Source of the DNA: Mesostigma viride
Lineage: Eukaryota > Streptophyta > Mesostigmatophyceae > Mesostigmatales > Mesostigmataceae
NCBI GenBank assembly: GCA_009746045.1
Contig: RPFO01000645.1
Span: 386,185 to 450,184, forward strand
Direction: 5' to 3'
Length of the DNA stretch: 64,000 nt
The notes below the pieces were generated by a model that was given only the letters and a program-made list of their open reading frames with translations, had not been told where the DNA came from and did no database searches. The translations under genes were made by a program, and so were the position numbers. Positions 1-26,100 of the stretch are shown in pieces (positions within the stretch are counted from its first letter, which is position 1; each line of letters starts with the position of its first letter).

Positions 1-13765
<13,765 letters not shown>

Positions 13766-14902
13766 TGCCTTGACAAAAACTTATCTAGCCGTCAGCAAGC
13801 AGTCATTGCTGCAAAAGGTTTTGCATCCAGTCGGGTCTGGACTTGTTTGCAGTGGTGCGACGTAAACGCTTTGTCCCTGCCACGATGACATCTGCGTGGA
13901 ATCATTAAAGTGTCGATGCTCGGAGCAGATCTCGTGGGAAGTCACCAATAATTGGAAGTGAATGATTCGCAATTCACGCCGGATCGTCCGACAGCCTTAA
14001 GAGGATTGAAGATATTCTATGTCCCTTATTCACTTGCAAGATCCGGGTGTGTATAAGGCAATGGCGAGACCACGATAGGAGAACGCAATCCGGGCTCCGG
14101 GATCCTGGATACTGCCGATTCAAGGCTATTCCAATGTCAGCACTGTGCCCCCGTAAATCTGCATAAGCCGGTTAATCCGACTTCATCTGGGCCTCGTTTA
14201 CTGCTGTGAACTCGCCATAGCCCCAATTGCAAAAATTATTTTCAGACGCGCCAGGTGGCAGTTCCAGGTGACGTTCCAACTTCCAACACCATGAACGGCA
14301 ATCTTTATGCTGCTCTTCTCAGGCTGCTGCCTGTGCGGCGTGGCCGCGTGGGCAACAAGCCAACAATAACAACAACAACAGGCTTCTGGAGCATGATCTC
14401 CGTTGAGTTAAAAACGTGCACTCTACCGCCCTGTAAAGCAAAGTTGAGCTGCAGGGCAGTACAGTAGAGTCAACTGGACACTGGTTCAGGTTTGACAACG
14501 TGGACAATCGCATCATTGCTTAGTAAGAGGGACCCTGAAGTCCCTGCTAGCATTGCCGGCGTTGAACGTTGAACTGAACGGCCATAATCATACATCTGCC
14601 TCGATGGTTTGACAGCAACGGTCGACGACTGTGTTGCAGAAAAGAGTTTACAGCCAGGCTCAGGCCAGGCTTGGTAGTTACCCGAGCAAATTCCTGTCAC
14701 AATTACGGGCGAGCCTATTGTTTCTCACTCAAAGACACTCCATTCACGTAGTTTTCTGGCCGCGGCATAGACCGCGAGTTACGCATATCCCCGTGTCGCT
14801 AACGGTCTGCAACTCCGGGCGTCCTGCGCCTGCATCCGCCTCAGCGGATTGCCTTCTCCTTGGTTTCGAAGAGTAAATCTTCCATCCCTTGACTCAAGAG
14901 AA
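13766..14902. promoter_or_regulatory. Divergent intergenic region, probable shared promoter
   Basis: About 1.1 kb between two ATG codons that face away from each other (left-hand gene at 13765, UBE2S at 14903). I see no convincing ORF, tRNA or repeat in it. Promoter function is inferred only from the head-to-head layout; I could not pick out a TATA box. Confidence 0.4.
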
Positions 14903-17900
14903 ATGGTGAGCACGCCCGTGGCCGTGCTATCTGTCAACTTAAACTGGCTCTTGTCTGCCTCCTAGATTCTACATCCAGGCCTGCGTCCTCGGAGTGTCGC
15001 GCGTTACCCCCGATGCATCGTTCAATCATGGCAGCGCCCTAGTGCAGTGTTGTAGACGTTGAAACTCTTTCGAATTTCGGACAGGATTGAGTGTGCTCAT
15101 AAGTTCTGGGTTGGGATGTACAGATTCGCCTTTTCGGCGGTGGCATGCCTCGTTATCATATCATAACTCGCTAAATACCCTCCAGCCAATTGCAAGCTGA
15201 CAGCATTCGACGCTCGCAGGATGCTCTGATCACTTGCAGTATGAATCATTAGCTGCCCGAAGAGAGACATACCCCCAGAGAGGGGGGGGGGGGAGGGGGA
15301 TCCGCAAGGGGCTGGTGTTGCATTCGCATTTGACAAACTGAGAAGCTCCCAATTCCTTTGCGGCGAGTTCTCCGCGGTCAGCGCTGAAGCAGTGCTCACA
15401 GCATGGCTGCGCACCCACGACGCGTTGCATTGCATCAAGGCAACCCTCAAGCTTGTGAAGCCGGCTGCTCGTGTGCACCTGCTTTGCCTGGGCAGGAATT
15501 GTCGCAGGCTGCCATACTCCTACAGCTCTTAGTTGTGGATAATGGGGATAGCCGTGTATCGTCGCAATTGAGCAGCAGCTAGTTAACTAAATGCGGCCGA
15601 CAGGTACGCGCCATGGAATAGCGGTCTTTGTTGCTATCGTTGCTTGAAAAGACTAGCAACACTCAAGTGCACAAACAAGTCTCCCATGGTCATTAGTGGA
15701 CACCAGCAGAGCCTGCGAGAGCATCCATCCCTCTACAGTTGCTTCCGGCACTGCTGGAGTTCTGTGACCCCGGCCTGACTTCTGCCCACCCAAGGCGTAA
15801 ACGGATTTTCCCTTGGCAAGCGCGCAGCAATGACATGCCACCACACGGGTCAGCAAGACCCATGACATGCAGTCGCGTGCTTATTGATGACATGCAGGCA
15901 AGAGGCTTTACCTTAGCTCACCATCCCACTGCCCGCACCCGCCCACGACCATGGCATTTCTTTCTGCCCCTTGATTCGGCTGCCGCCACCCCAGGCGGGG
16001 GAGGGGTGCCTCAACCCCAAGGTGATGGCGCGCGTGGCCAAGGAGGTGAAGGAGCTGGCGAGCGAGCCGGTGGAGGGCATCAGCGTGCGGCTGAACGAGG
16101 CCAATATGGCCGAGATCCATGCAACCATCACGGGGCCAGGTGGGCGGGGTGCTAAATGTGCACGCGGCCGTCACGGGGTAAGGTGGGGGGGCACTATGTT
16201 TGCGCATGACCATCAGGGGGCAGGGGGGGGGCACTCTATATCCATCATGGGGCCATCATGGGTCCATACATGGTGTGGGAACCTGCCCCCGCCACGTCGT
16301 CTATGTGTTTTCATTTTTTTTTCCTTTGTGTGTGGCGGTAGTGCAAGCATGGATCCAGGCACTGTCCCAGCCAGATGGGTCTGCAGTACACATCCTACCT
16401 TGCGGTTGGAAGGCTGGCGTGGTTCCAATGCTCCGTGACACTTAAGATCTTCGTCGACGCATGGATGTTTGTGTTGCGCCGTCCCCTCGTTTTCTGCCAC
16501 CAGCCGGCACACCGTACGAAGGCGGCGCATTCAACATGAAGCTGGTGCTGGGGGAGGACTTTCCGAACGTGGCGCCTAAAGGTATGCCTGGCGACCATGG
16601 CTGTGCCAGACGTAAAGGGAGCGCCGGGTCTCCGATGGGGAGCATTCTCTCTGGGTTACTTGCGACCTGCGTTGCCATGCCCTCCTGCATTGCCATGACC
16701 TGCGTTGCGGCGGGGTGGGGAGCTAGAGACAGCGGGTACTGTGTACTCAGAGAATGGTGTGCAAGACGTTGCCTCCAATAGGGTTGGGCAGGGAAGGATG
16801 CTTGTCGCTGCTACCTTGTATTTTGCATTTCCATCGGCGTACTCTTTTGTCGCTCAGCCCTTCAAGTCCTCAGGCATCTGTGGCCATCGATGGAGAGACA
16901 GCATTCTCTTCCGCGCCGCCTTGGTTGGCAGTGTCTCTTGGTAGAGCTGAGGGGCTCCAGGGCGGTGATGTCTTTCCACAACTCGTGCTGTCGGTATTGC
17001 TGTCGCCACCCGGTTTCGCACACAGGCTACTTCCTGACCAAGGTGTTCCACCCCAACATCTCCAACGTCGGCGAGATCTGCGTCAACACGCTGAAGAAGG
17101 ACTGGAAGCCCACGCACGGCTTGCGGCACATCCTGCTGGTAAGTGCTCCCCCCACCCCCTACCCCCCAACCCGCCCACCAGTAATAACCAAGAGCCGCGG
17201 TTTTTCAAGGTGCTGCTATTTTGTAACAACACATATATTCCATGTCTAAGTATTCACGGTTTTTTACTGGTAGTCCTGTACCGGAAGGGCCCCACGTTGG
17301 GTCCCATGGTGTTCGACCATTTGCCAACTTGTCTGGCAGCCTCCTGCTGGCCGCTTGGCGCATCAGGGCGCATCAGATAATGGGTAGGAAGTTGTATGGA
17401 GGTCAGTTCCTACTTCACAACGTGGGGCTCCACCGACAGAGTCCACTTGCAGTCGTGGAATAGATTGGCCAAAAAACTCAATTCCAAGTAGAGGGGCACC
17501 CCTCTGCGGTCTCATTTCTGGCTCGGAATGTGAGTGTCCTTCCCTGCCTACATAGGAAGACTTATGTGCAAAGCACACTGTAGTTGACTCTATTTTCCCA
17601 TCTATAGCATGCCAAGGGGCTCATGGGTCTTGGCACGCCATGTCTTGCCACATTCTCTGACATGATCCCCCCGCACTGCCCCCTTGCGCACACGCAGGTG
17701 ATCCGGTGCCTGCTGATCGAGCCGTTCCCAGAGAGCGCGTTGAACGAAGAGGCGGGCAAGCTGCTGATGGAGGACTACGAGGGCTATGCCAAGCACGCCA
17801 AGCTGATGACGTCCATCCATGCGGTGCCCACCAAGGCTGCGCCCAACCACACGCGCGCGTCCAGCGACTGCCTGCCCCTGACCATCGACAGCGCCAACAC

Positions 17901-18060
17901 GGCGAGTGCGCTGCCCGCACACCTGGCAGGCGGCGGGGGGCTGGAACGGAAAGGCAGCGGCATGGGGGGTGGGTTGGAACGCAGCGCCAGCGGGCCGGAG
18001 AGGACGAAAAGCATGCCCAAGGCAACACTGCAGCGCAAGTCGAGTTTGAAGCGGCTGTAA
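14903..18060 (+). CDS. UBE2S: Ubiquitin-conjugating enzyme E2 S (UBC22-like)
   Basis: Exons 14903-14905, 15995-16139, 16504-16581, 17026-17138 and 17698-18060 join in frame to 233 residues. The first coding exon is only the ATG, followed at once by GTGAGC. The 1.1-kb intron then brings in GCG GGG GAG, giving [12 protein letters not shown]. The UBC fold is clear: GTPYEGG, then FHPN followed by [12 protein letters not shown] with the catalytic Cys, then [20 protein letters not shown] long Ser/Lys-rich tail ends in SSLKRL, close to the C-terminal LRRL of human UBE2S. In animals this enzyme builds Lys11-linked chains for the anaphase-promoting complex, and the tail docks on it, so the same cell-cycle role is inferred here. 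Length is close to the family norm (about 220-250). The exon 2 donor is followed about 43 bp later by a degenerate copy of itself. Confidence 0.93.
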
Positions 18061-18560
18061 ATTGGAAAGGGTTCAACGTTCTGCTGTTTTTAAAGCCGAA
18101 TCCTGGTGCCCAATAGGTGCTTGGTTCAGTTTTTACGCAATCTATCATATATTACTGCTTGCCTGTGACTAGTGTCTGAAGTTAGCTGGGTTCCCAGGTC
18201 CTTTAGTTCAACAAGCCATCATAGGATTCCATGGTTACTCACATGGCTTTTGTAGTGTTGATGGAATGTCTCATGGGGGTTCACCTCGAACCCGCATGTG
18301 TGGCCCGTTCAGCCTGGGTTCCGAGCACTGGCATGATAACGTATGTTGCTGATGAGTTTCATTCCTAGGAAATGTTCATCATTTTCACTTCGGGTGCTTG
18401 TTGTTTGACGATTGCTGTACACATACAGTATGGATTTCTGTAATCTAGATGCACAAAAAGAAGTCCCAGTATTTATTGGTGCAAGAAAATGGAATGAAAG
18501 TGATTTTGAACAATCACTTCGTACGGTAATGCTTTTTTATGCTGGCGGCCTCGGGTGTGT
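18061..18560. other. 3' flank of UBE2S, no gene seen
   Basis: Downstream sequence and probable 3' UTR of UBE2S. No exon, RNA gene or clear repeat found. Confidence 0.4.
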
Positions 18561-18564
18561 ATTG

Positions 18565-18626
18565 AGTGAGACAACTATTCACATGCATGCTATCTGTCCC
18601 CGGATCGAGAAATAGTTGTCTCACTT
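18565..18626. mobile_element. Short inverted-repeat (MITE-like) element, copy 1
   Basis: A 62-bp block bounded by AGTGAGACAACTATT and its inverse AATAGTTGTCTCACT. The same terminal motif recurs at 36938-37005 and 41208-41277. The small size and the shared inverted ends suggest a non-autonomous DNA element or a hairpin unit. No transposase is present and no target duplication was identified. Confidence 0.5.
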
Positions 18627-18831
18627 AATGCATGCGCTATCCGTATGCTGCGCATGCAAAGGGACCGAGTGTAATTGATTAATCCGTATGTTGCATGCTG
18701 AACCGTTCCTGGAATTGTACTTGATCAAGTGTTTTCACGAGGGCCTGCAGGTTCGCAGATTTTTGAAATGAAGTATCCCCACTAGGGCATTAAATTATAT
18801 TATATTATAACATGACGTACTCCTATCTAAT

Positions 18832-18975
18832 AATAAGACCCCGATGTGACCATGGCATAACATGGAGCGTGGGCGAGTAAACTGATCATAGCCATGCAAG
18901 ACGTAGCATGGCTGTACAATAAGGACTAAGCTAAGGCTACATGGCTGGTTGTGTACCGTGCGTTAGCGGTTATGG
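18832..18975 (-). mobile_element. Fragment of LINE family B 3' region, reversed
   Basis: The reverse complement of this stretch matches, with small gaps, the LINE-B segments at about 20340-20490 and 39095-39260 (shared words include CGGTACACAACCAGCCAT and TGTACAGCCATGCTACGTC). It begins next to an ATTATATTATATTA tract resembling the AT-rich tails of LINE family A. Confidence 0.65.
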
Positions 18976-19114
18976 CACAACAAGCGGATATGGCACACCA
19001 TTGTCCAGCTAGGCCCATGAGCGCATGTTCAAACCTGTGGGCAGTCCTCCCCGCCAACCCCCCCCCACACCACCACCAACACCACCAACCTGGGGAGGCG
19101 TTATAGATAGATAG

Positions 19115-20670
19115 CACCCCGGCTGGATGCTGGTGACCTCCCGCCCCTCTCCTATGCGGACCTGCTGCGGACAGCGACCGCCTCCACCACCGACGCCATC
19201 GCTACGAAGCTCCAGGAGCTTGAAGACCTTCGCCAGGCTCAACAACGGGAGGCCACCGACCGCGCCCGCCGCGACTGCCGGGCACCTGGTGCTGCGTCGC
19301 TTCCCCCATGCAGAAGCCAGGTCAGTGAGACGTCAACCTCCCTTGCCGACGAGCTTAAGGACCAGCTCCTTACCCTCATCGGCCTGGTAGGTGAGGTAGA
19401 ACTGCGTGGGTGCCACCGCCTTCCCCACTCACGGGACAAGGCGGCTCCCCCACCAGTCCTGCTCACCTTCCCCTCCCGTGAGGACAAGTGCTCAGCGGTT
19501 CCTCTCTCGTCGCAAGCGGTTGCACGACCTCACCTGGACGCTGGACGACGACCTGACCCCCGCTCAGCAGCAGCAGCGACGTGACCTGTGGCCTGAATAC
19601 CTCCGCCACAAGCAAGACCCCAAGAACTCCAAGGTGTACTGGAGGGGCGGGCCGGGACCTGATGATCAACCACAAGATGTGGACGCCCCCAGCGGGCTAG
19701 AATAGCTTGTAGCCCTAGCTTTACTTCAATGGTAGTCCCTGCATGCCGCCATGGCAGCCATTAAATTAAATTAAATTAAATTATAACATGTCTCCGTTGG
19801 GAGATCATGTAGCACATATTCCAGGTTGGATGGGTGGTGTGGAGGAAGCCGCGTAATCGAACTAACCTAACTCTAAGCTATATCTATTCTAGAAAAAGCC
19901 TATCTACGCTACTCATCAAAACGGCTCCTCCTCTTGGGGGGAGGCGGCTTGCCCACAGGGGCTGGCCGGCGTGTGCGCCTTGACAATCTTCTTCCACCGC
20001 GTACGTCTTGTCCTGCATGGCAGTCCAAAGACGGGAGAGAGAATGGATGCGGTACTCAAACTGGGCTGGGACCACTAGGTCGTCCAGCAACATCTGGGTA
20101 TAGGTCATGGCATGTTTCCCTACCTTTTTAGGAATGTTCTTGGGGCCAGGCCAGGTCAAAATATGCCGCCCTGGCTGGCCGAGCCGCTGGGGACCGGCCA
20201 GACCACTTGAGGGCGGTGTCGACCTGGCTGGTGCGAGCAAGATGTCCTACAAATGCTATCCTACGCTGCAGTAATCTCATCCGAAATATGAGGCATACGA
20301 GGCAGCCATGCTTAGAATGTTTGCCTAGTTGTGCCACCTTACCTAGTCACGTGCACCGCTAACGCACGGTACACAACCAGCCATAGCCTTAGCTTAGTCC
20401 TTGTACAGCCATGCTACGTCCTGGCTTCGATCACATTACTTGCCCACGCTCCTTGTTATGATATGCTCACATGGGTCTTATTGCACCCACAGGCTGCCGG
20501 ATCGTTAGCGCGTGTCCGTTTAGCTAGCGCGCCCGAATGCAGCTGTGGCATGCCTTAGGCATGAAGGAGACTGGGGGTCTCTGCCCTTTCTCCTGTTGTG
20601 CACACACAGGGATTAAAAGCACTTCGGTGCTCTGTGACTCCCCAACGGGAGCACGAGTTTAATTAATTAA
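19115..20670 (+). mobile_element. Degenerate LINE family B element, interrupted by a nested LINE-A fragment
   Basis: Left part 19115-19761, right part about 20301-20670; the two flank a foreign insert. The left part has an ORF1-like reading broken by frameshifts: a Leu/Ala-rich start (DLPPLSYADLLRTA), a likely coiled coil (TKLQELEDLRQAQQRE), then DDDLTPAQQQQRR and KVYWRGG, the kind of C-terminal region seen in LINE ORF1 proteins. The right part is the element's 3' end, finishing in a CTCCCCAACGGGAG hairpin and a (TTAA)n tail. The copy at 38379-39470 is collinear and lacks the insert. ORF2 is absent, so this is a deleted, non-functional copy. Confidence 0.75.
19762..20300 (-). mobile_element. 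5'-truncated LINE family A, nested in LINE B
   Basis: In the minus direction it starts with the C-terminal tail of a LINE reverse-transcriptase ORF (RRIAFVGHLARTSQVD, then a downstream LLDDLVVPAQFE block). It continues through the 3' UTR and ends with the CTCCCAACGGAG hairpin and an (ATTTA)n tail at 19762-19785. It is flanked by a 9-bp duplication, GGCAGCCAT, at 19753-19761 and 20301-20309. The related copy at 39050-39058 has that 9-mer only once. Confidence 0.82.
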
Positions 20671-20689
20671 TTAATAGATAGATAGCTGG

Positions 20690-20835
20690 GAGTTTTAGAT
20701 CAGCCTAGATTAGCCTTTTACTCGATTAGCCTAGAATAGATCTGATTTTCGCGGCTCAGTCCCCACCCATCCCCATCAGTCCATGCAATGTGTGCTATGT
20801 ACATGACCCCCCAACGGTGGAATTTTATATCAAGG
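20690..20835 (+). mobile_element. Degenerate LINE family A 3' UTR
   Basis: Resembles the 3' UTRs at 28255-28386 and 43140-43280: a TAGCCTA-rich start, a GCGGCTC block, then a GTGCTA...CCCAACGG end, here followed by an AT-rich stretch without a clean tandem tail. Confidence 0.5.
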
Positions 20836-21363
20836 AGACAACCAGCGCAGGCCAGAAATCGGGAGAATCCGGACCACGGTAGCTCGATCGAGCCTGCCGT
20901 TAATTATATCTTGTCCGTGTTTTTGAGTCGTTCAGGATGATGAATATGAATGGGGATATGGAAATGTGGAGCCTTGTGCATTGAAATTATGGCTGGCTTA
21001 CGTGTAGAGCGACTAGATGACCTAGACGGTGGGGCCGGAAACATGCAGCTTGCTTGATCAGGGCGTGTGTTTCGAGCCTAACTGGCCAGGAGTGTCTAGT
21101 GGTGAGCACCATAGCTGCGATCGCTCTCCCACGTATTTACCAGGAAATACCCGCAAATGGAACGCCACTGAAAAGGTCTAGGAGGAATGTTATACTTTAC
21201 TTCAAAAAATTTTGATGGTTAATGAGGTGCGCTGCAGGACTGTTCTTAGCAAAGTTGAGTTTTTATATCGAAGCCAGCGCAGCAAATGTCTTATTATCAT
21301 TTATTAGGGGAAATGACCAGTTAACTTGAAATTCCCCAGCGTGAGGCATCCTGGTCATGCTCC

Positions 21364-22312
21364 TCAGAAGGTGCCGCCGTTGAACCCCCACAGGTAGCCC
21401 TCCGATTCCTGGAACGAGATGTAGAAGCGTTCAGGTGGCACGCCCAGCTTGCTCTTGACAATCTCACTGAGCTTCTTGCTCAAGTTCTCCGTCTTCCCCT
21501 TGAGCGAGCCGATGTTGAACAGCTGAGCAAACGCGGTTGGTTCCTCGGTGCCCCCAAAAGACATGGGGGTGGACGCCCTAAGGGAGATCATCACGTAGCT
21601 CTCGGGCTTGCCGGTGCCAGCAGCAACCACCTGGCAGGAATAGACATGCGGTGAGGTGAGAGGAGCAAGCGCCTGGTATTCTGGCATCAGTCGGCTGTAA
21701 GGTATGGGCTGTGAAATATGTAGGCCGATATGCAAAACTGAGGGGCTATTTTCACCATGTTAGGATTATGAAATGCGTGCCCATGTCCAGCTCAATGAAC
21801 ATGTACTTCCCTGGCCCCATGACATATACAAGGTCAAGGGAAACGCCAGCACGTCAATAATAGAACACGATTGTATTGTCCAAACAAAGTGCTTCTACTT
21901 CCCCATTTACCATATACATGGCATGGTTAACCTGCACGTGTCGGGAGATAAGCTGTGGATGCCAGCAAGATCCAAGTGCCACCGTTCACGTATTCGCCAT
22001 GCAGCGCACTACCAGATAAGCAAGAATTTGACAAAATAAACACATGAGCGCGACGGCTATGTCTACTAGACAACGTGCCCTGCCACGCGGCGTGGATTGC
22101 AAGAAAGTACTCTTCCCAAATGCCGCCCACGCACATCCTCGATTGCAACTTGTAAAAGTAAGTGCCCCCTCATCAAAGCTGCGGGCTAACCACTGCGATG
22201 CGATCTACGCCCCGCCAGAGTGGCCTGAACTTGCCTTCGAACAATCCTTGATGATTTCTGATGTCTTCAACGAGTCCGAGGGCACGTTCGTGACGATGTT
22301 CAGGGTCGGCAT
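21364..22312 (-). CDS. MIF: Macrophage migration inhibitory factor-like tautomerase
   Basis: Exon 1 is 22312-22235 and exon 2 is 21630-21364, giving 114 residues, the normal MIF length. The start reads MPTLNIVTNVPSD. Pro after the initiator Met is the catalytic base of the tautomerase superfamily. Next come CSK joined to VVAAGTGKPESYVMI, with the conserved Lys near residue 33, then MSFGGTEEPTAF and the C terminus GYLWGFNGGTF, all as in plant MIF/MDL proteins. Phase is kept across the intron. The donor reads AAG|GCAAGT, so this is a GC-AG intron, and GCAAGT matches the usual form of that rare class. The product is a small homotrimeric cytosolic or peroxisomal protein in plants; its natural substrate is unclear. 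It is head-to-head with the Aha1-like gene, 873 bp away. Confidence 0.92.
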
Positions 22313-23185
22313 TGTCGGGTTGCAAGAAATACGGCTTAAATTTGCAGAGAGTTTGGGTCCTGCAAATTCCTTTTATGTACAGCTTTGCACCGAATGTGGT
22401 ACACGGGCCTTCACTCAACTGGCACACCGGGTACTTGGCTAACCTAGGTGGATGATGCTGTTAACCCGATGCAAAAATGCATGGATGCGCGCGCATATAT
22501 GCTTGTGCTTTTGTGCATCGGGCCTAGGATATTTATTAGAGTACCGTTGTGAATGCCCGCCTGCCCCGGTGTGGAACTGGAAACGTCGCCGATCACGACT
22601 CACGAGAAGCATCGCTGATCGATCGTATCTGGCGGGTTCCGTAGACGGAAGCAATTTTTTTACAAATTGTAAGATCTTATACCCTACGTGGCGTTCTAGG
22701 AAGTAACTTTTATTTTTTCGTACACGTGTGCCTACAATAAAATGCTTACCTAGCTTTACCTACTACTGTGTATTATCCAACATAGTTATAGCCGTATGAG
22801 GGGACCTTTCGAGTATATCAGAATCCACTTCAGAAACTAAGGAAGTACTTCCTTCGAGCATACTGTACGTGCGTGATGCGATCTTACCTGGCACTGCTGG
22901 CTGAAGACACGGACGTGCACGAAAGTTTGCAAAAACAGGATGACGGTGCCCGGCTGTGGCAAGAGCAAGTCCAGAAAGTTCGTGTCATGCATGCTACAGC
23001 AACGTTGAAATAATTCCTTAACAAGCCAAGGCAACTAGACAAGCACCAAAGAAAAAGAAAACTTGTGGGGTCTGCAGTGTATTTAAATTTTAATCCGCCT
23101 TGCTTCTACAGAGCAAGCCTGGTGCCTGGAAAGCTGGAAATGCTATACTAGCTAGCGTTTCGTAAACGTTTGCAGGCGTTTGCAA
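22313..23185. promoter_or_regulatory. Divergent intergenic region with a hairpin
   Basis: Spacer between the MIF and Aha1-like start codons. It holds an imperfect inverted repeat at about 22464-22527 (arms around CCCGATGCA and TGCATCGGG, with a GCGCGCATATAT centre). No ORF is supported. Shared promoter function is inferred from layout only. Confidence 0.4.
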
Positions 23186-26100
23186 ATGTCCGAACCAACA
23201 TCTATTGAAATTTGTGCGGCGCAGTGGAACCAGGTTAGACACATGTTTCCTGAGAGAACTTATCATGTGGAGAGTTTTCAGTAATTCTATCATGTTTTCA
23301 GTCCGCAAATAGTTCTATGATTATTTTGAGCCGTGTTGAGCAGTGCAATAGAATAACTGGTCCCGTATGTGTAGGCATAGAATTTATCTTGGACTGCTTT
23401 CCCCACACTTTACCTTTCATCAAGCCTTTCATGCTTGTATCGATGTGCGGTTGCTTTTGGGGGCCGGGGGGTCACGATGGTCGATGTCTTGATTTTTGCT
23501 CCGTTGTTGCAGGGTGGCACGTGGGAGGAGCGTTGTGTGACGAAGTGGGCGAACCAGCGATTAAAGGTACTCAGCGCGTAGAAATTTCGGGCTTTATTAT
23601 TGCTCTCTAAATGTCTGTCTCGGTGGCTTGCTCTTCCTGCATGTACCAGTGCTCGTTCCTGCATGTACCAGTGCCGCAGGGTCTGCGTCCACGTCAGCAT
23701 GAGGTACTGTGTTGACGTTGAAGAGGCTGTACAAAGGCCGTGAAATTTGGGGTGTGCAAGCCGACTGGTGCCCAGTGTCAAGGAAGGAAGTGTTTGTGTG
23801 AGTGTAATGAGCAGGTGCGTTCTATGTTTTTTGTGACACGTTAATATTCTGTTGCTACAGAGCAGACATGTCAGCAGTAGTCATGGTAATCCATGGCAAG
23901 CTTGCCTAACAATTACTTTCATTCCTGGGATGTGTGCAGCGTGAGCGTTTATAGAGGATACAGTGACAGCAACCCTTGGCATTTTGCGAATGGTCAGAAC
24001 GCAGCTGCCCACTTTTCATGCCCGCGCCCATGCACACCTCACTGCATGGATACAAGATGGTTTATGGATTGTTCACGGGTGGACAGAGTCGCCAGGTGTG
24101 TCGCCAGGTGTTCCCTGGCACCTTTTTGGAATAATGCTGGTATGCCCCTCAGCCTGCTGCGTACTGTCCTTCTCTCAAGGTGTCCCCTTTGCATCGATTC
24201 ACATTTGCGGTGGCATCATGCTGCCTTCCCACGCAACATGTGTTGGCGGCTTTGGGTTCACTGGATGACTTGGGGTTCACTGTACGCAGGAGCTTCTAGT
24301 GGGCCTGTCGGTGACGCTCGCGAGCGCCACCGTCACCGTGCGTGAGATCGAAGCGTGCAAGGGCGAGGTACGTGGGTAGCTGAGTGGGGACTGGTGGAAG
24401 GGGGAAACAGAGCAGCCGTCAGAGGTGCACTGCCAGGTGGAATCGGTCGCAATAAGTCTAGTATTCCATGCGCATCAGGTCCCTGGTTCGTATCCATAGA
24501 TCCTAGTTCATAGACAATGGAGCCCATGATGCCTGAGGATCCAAGCCTGGTGGGTACATAATACGGTGATGACAATATGTCGTTCATATGTCACGAAGGC
24601 AGGCGTAACACAGTAGAATGATGTGGTAATATTCTACGGCTTGTTGGCTTCGCAAGGCAAAGCTAGGCAAGGTGGTCAGGGTGAACGGATTGCAATTTAG
24701 GCATTAGAAAGGTGAGAAACCTGCCCCATGCTCATGCATTCGCCAGCGTCCAGCACCTCCTCCCAATGTCGGGATGCCCTGCCCCCGCCTACCTGTGACC
24801 CATGTCCCCTTCCAACCACGGCAGACCTGTGACAGACGGTTCTGCGCCAGTCAAGTGCACAGGGCAGCAGACAATCGGTATAGCATGGGCTGAGGCCACC
24901 GTAATGCAGTTTGTGGCAGAGATATGTAATTTACGTTTAGAGAACCGTGCTGCATGGCGCTGTTGGGGCACGCATGATTGCGGATGCGTCATGCGATGGT
25001 GCTAGGGACCGTGATGTTGGATAGAGCGACCGCATGGCTGTGATGTCACTCCATAGTCATAGTCAAACTCGCCTTCAGGGTCAGATGGCATTGCTTGCCT
25101 GTTCTGGCAGTGACTGATGAAAGCGGTTAACACTTATGACAACCGGCGTGTGGCTGCGGTGTGTATGCTGTGTCATGTGGTTATCCTGCCACCTGGCACG
25201 CTTACGCGGCGCCACCAGGCCACGGTGTTCCTGGTGCGGGGCAAGGCCAGGCACACGTACGAGATGGAGGTAAAGCTGCGGTGGGAAGGTGAGCGCAGCA
25301 AGCTGGGGAGGAGCTCGTGCGTGCCGGCAAAGTGTCTAGATGGGTGTTGTTCCAACATTCCATTGTTGCATTTAAGAGCGGTGCAGTGTCTTGTTGCTCA
25401 CGAAGTTGTTGATGTCATCCTGCTGGCACTTGCACCATTCTCGTATGCTTGGCGTCCGCAAAGCTGATGCTACAGCCTTGCATCTCTTAATGTTGACATA
25501 AGCAGCCACAGCCCAATCAAGTTTCTCGTTTGGCGATTTGACCTTGCACAGTCATAGCTCTAGTCGTTACTTTTGCGATGCCTCAAAGCTTATGCTTAAC
25601 AGTTGCATAGTGACCTGCTTAGTGTACTTTGATGGCAGGAATGGTGCGCCAATGATTGTTCTGTGGCGGCTTCCACAGGGTTAGGGCACTACTAAGTGCT
25701 GTGCCAAGGGATAAGAACATGGCAACACCACAGGTTAGCATCAGGGGCAGCTTGAGGTGGCATGAGATGGCATGCGATGGCATGGGACGGGATGGGATGG
25801 GACAGTATGTAATGGGATGTCCATACATACCTGCTCCTGCTTGTTTTGTCAGCCCCCCCCCCTTAAGCTGGCCAGGCATCTCACACACTCGCGCACTTTG
25901 CTGCTTGTTTCACTGTACGTCACTATGCTGGCTTCTGCGTGCCCCCTTCTGTCCTGTCCCAGCCAAGGTGGGCATGGTCCCTGTGGAGGGCATTGCCACT
26001 ATCCCTGAGGCAGCGTTTGGCGACGTGGATGATATTCAGGTGGGTCCACAAGGCTCTCCGTAGCTGCTAGCACGGAGGTGCAATCTATTGATAGCCCAGC

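Noticed and set aside
18832-20495. DNA transposon with ~150-bp terminal inverted repeats
   Set aside because: The two inverted segments are both copies of the LINE-B 3' region, and one also occurs alone at 39095-39260, so they are LINE fragments and not transposon ends.
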